A DNA stretch of 64,000 nucleotides from GCA-002727615 sp964442655 (lineage in GTDB: Bacteria > Pseudomonadota > Alphaproteobacteria > TMED109), in contig CAYTZM010000003.1 in the NCBI GenBank assembly GCA_964442655.1, forward strand, positions 1 to 64,000, read 5' to 3'. Below are positions 63,989-64,000 of the stretch, one piece after another. The position numbers were made by a program, and so were the translations under genes. Below the pieces are notes generated by a model. The model worked only from the letters and a program-made list of their open reading frames with translations. It did no database searches and was not told the origin of the DNA. Position 1 is the stretch's first letter. Each line of letters begins with the position of its first letter.

Positions 63989-64000
63989 TTTATGAAAGTA

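Overview
This window is a gene-dense, very AT-rich (about 30% GC by eye) bacterial chromosome segment. Gene order and family content point to an alphaproteobacterium: HdaA, DUF2794, DUF2232, DUF6494 and DUF2066 proteins, an LptF-LptG-LptD-SurA-RsmA operon, the rpsF-rpsR-DUF2232-rplI-dnaB-alr block and guaB-rsmB-guaA. The low GC, frequent ATGA/TTGA gene overlaps, many TTG starts, short spacers and accessory-enzyme content suggest a streamlined, probably marine, free-living lineage (HIMB59/AEGEAN-169/SAR11-like). That placement is inference. A run of exactly 100 N shows this is a scaffolded draft assembly.

Layout. 1-5.6 kb: 3' part of alaS, icd, a LOG-family nucleosidase and a membrane-anchored LysM protein with in-frame tandem repeats. 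5.6-8.9 kb: a complete pqqABCDE operon on the minus strand, with a short PqqA-like leader ORF between pqqA and pqqB. 9.1-17.3 kb: a periplasmic rhodanese, an acyl-CoA synthetase, rlmE, guaB, an RsmB-type methyltransferase, a TPR protein and guaA. 17.2-17.3 kb: an N gap that looks artificial. 17.3-32.9 kb: accessory metabolism (GST, carbonic anhydrase, PQQ-type sugar dehydrogenase, DUF1330 proteins, aldo/keto reductase, malate synthase G, acetoacetyl-CoA synthetase, SRAP peptidase, epoxide hydrolase, oligopeptidase B, VOC protein, pentapeptide protein, DUF2794). 33-36.3 kb: yfgM-like, bamB and der. 36.3-44.2 kb (minus strand): rpsF-rpsR-DUF2232-rplI-dnaB-alr-cvpA-purF-SDR. 44.4-49.4 kb: fabD-fabG-acpP-fabF-mltG-gmk. 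49.4-55.9 kb (minus strand): lptF-lptG-lptD-surA-rsmA. 56-64 kb: pepA, ndk, purM, DUF2066 protein, PerM-family protein, HdaA, an SDR and rnd.

How the parts fit. The pqq operon makes the redox cofactor PQQ. The only plausible PQQ enzyme visible is the secreted sugar dehydrogenase near 19.5 kb. The lpt/surA/bamB/yfgM/mltG genes serve the cell envelope, and the fab genes fatty-acid synthesis. guaA, guaB, purF, purM, gmk and ndk cover purine and nucleotide supply. alaS, the ribosomal proteins, rlmE, rsmA, rsmB and der cover translation and ribosome assembly.

No rRNA, tRNA, CRISPR array, insertion sequence or prophage was seen. No gene-free stretch exceeds 300 bases; the longest are 44228-44397 and 8937-9099. 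I found no clear new multi-gene system. The most interesting signals are the pqqA-pqqB leader peptide and the palindromes around the pqqA promoter, the apparent ATT start of mltG, the artificial gap after guaA, and several genes missing from otherwise conserved slots (pdxA, radA, yicC, holC, purN, ppk/ppx).
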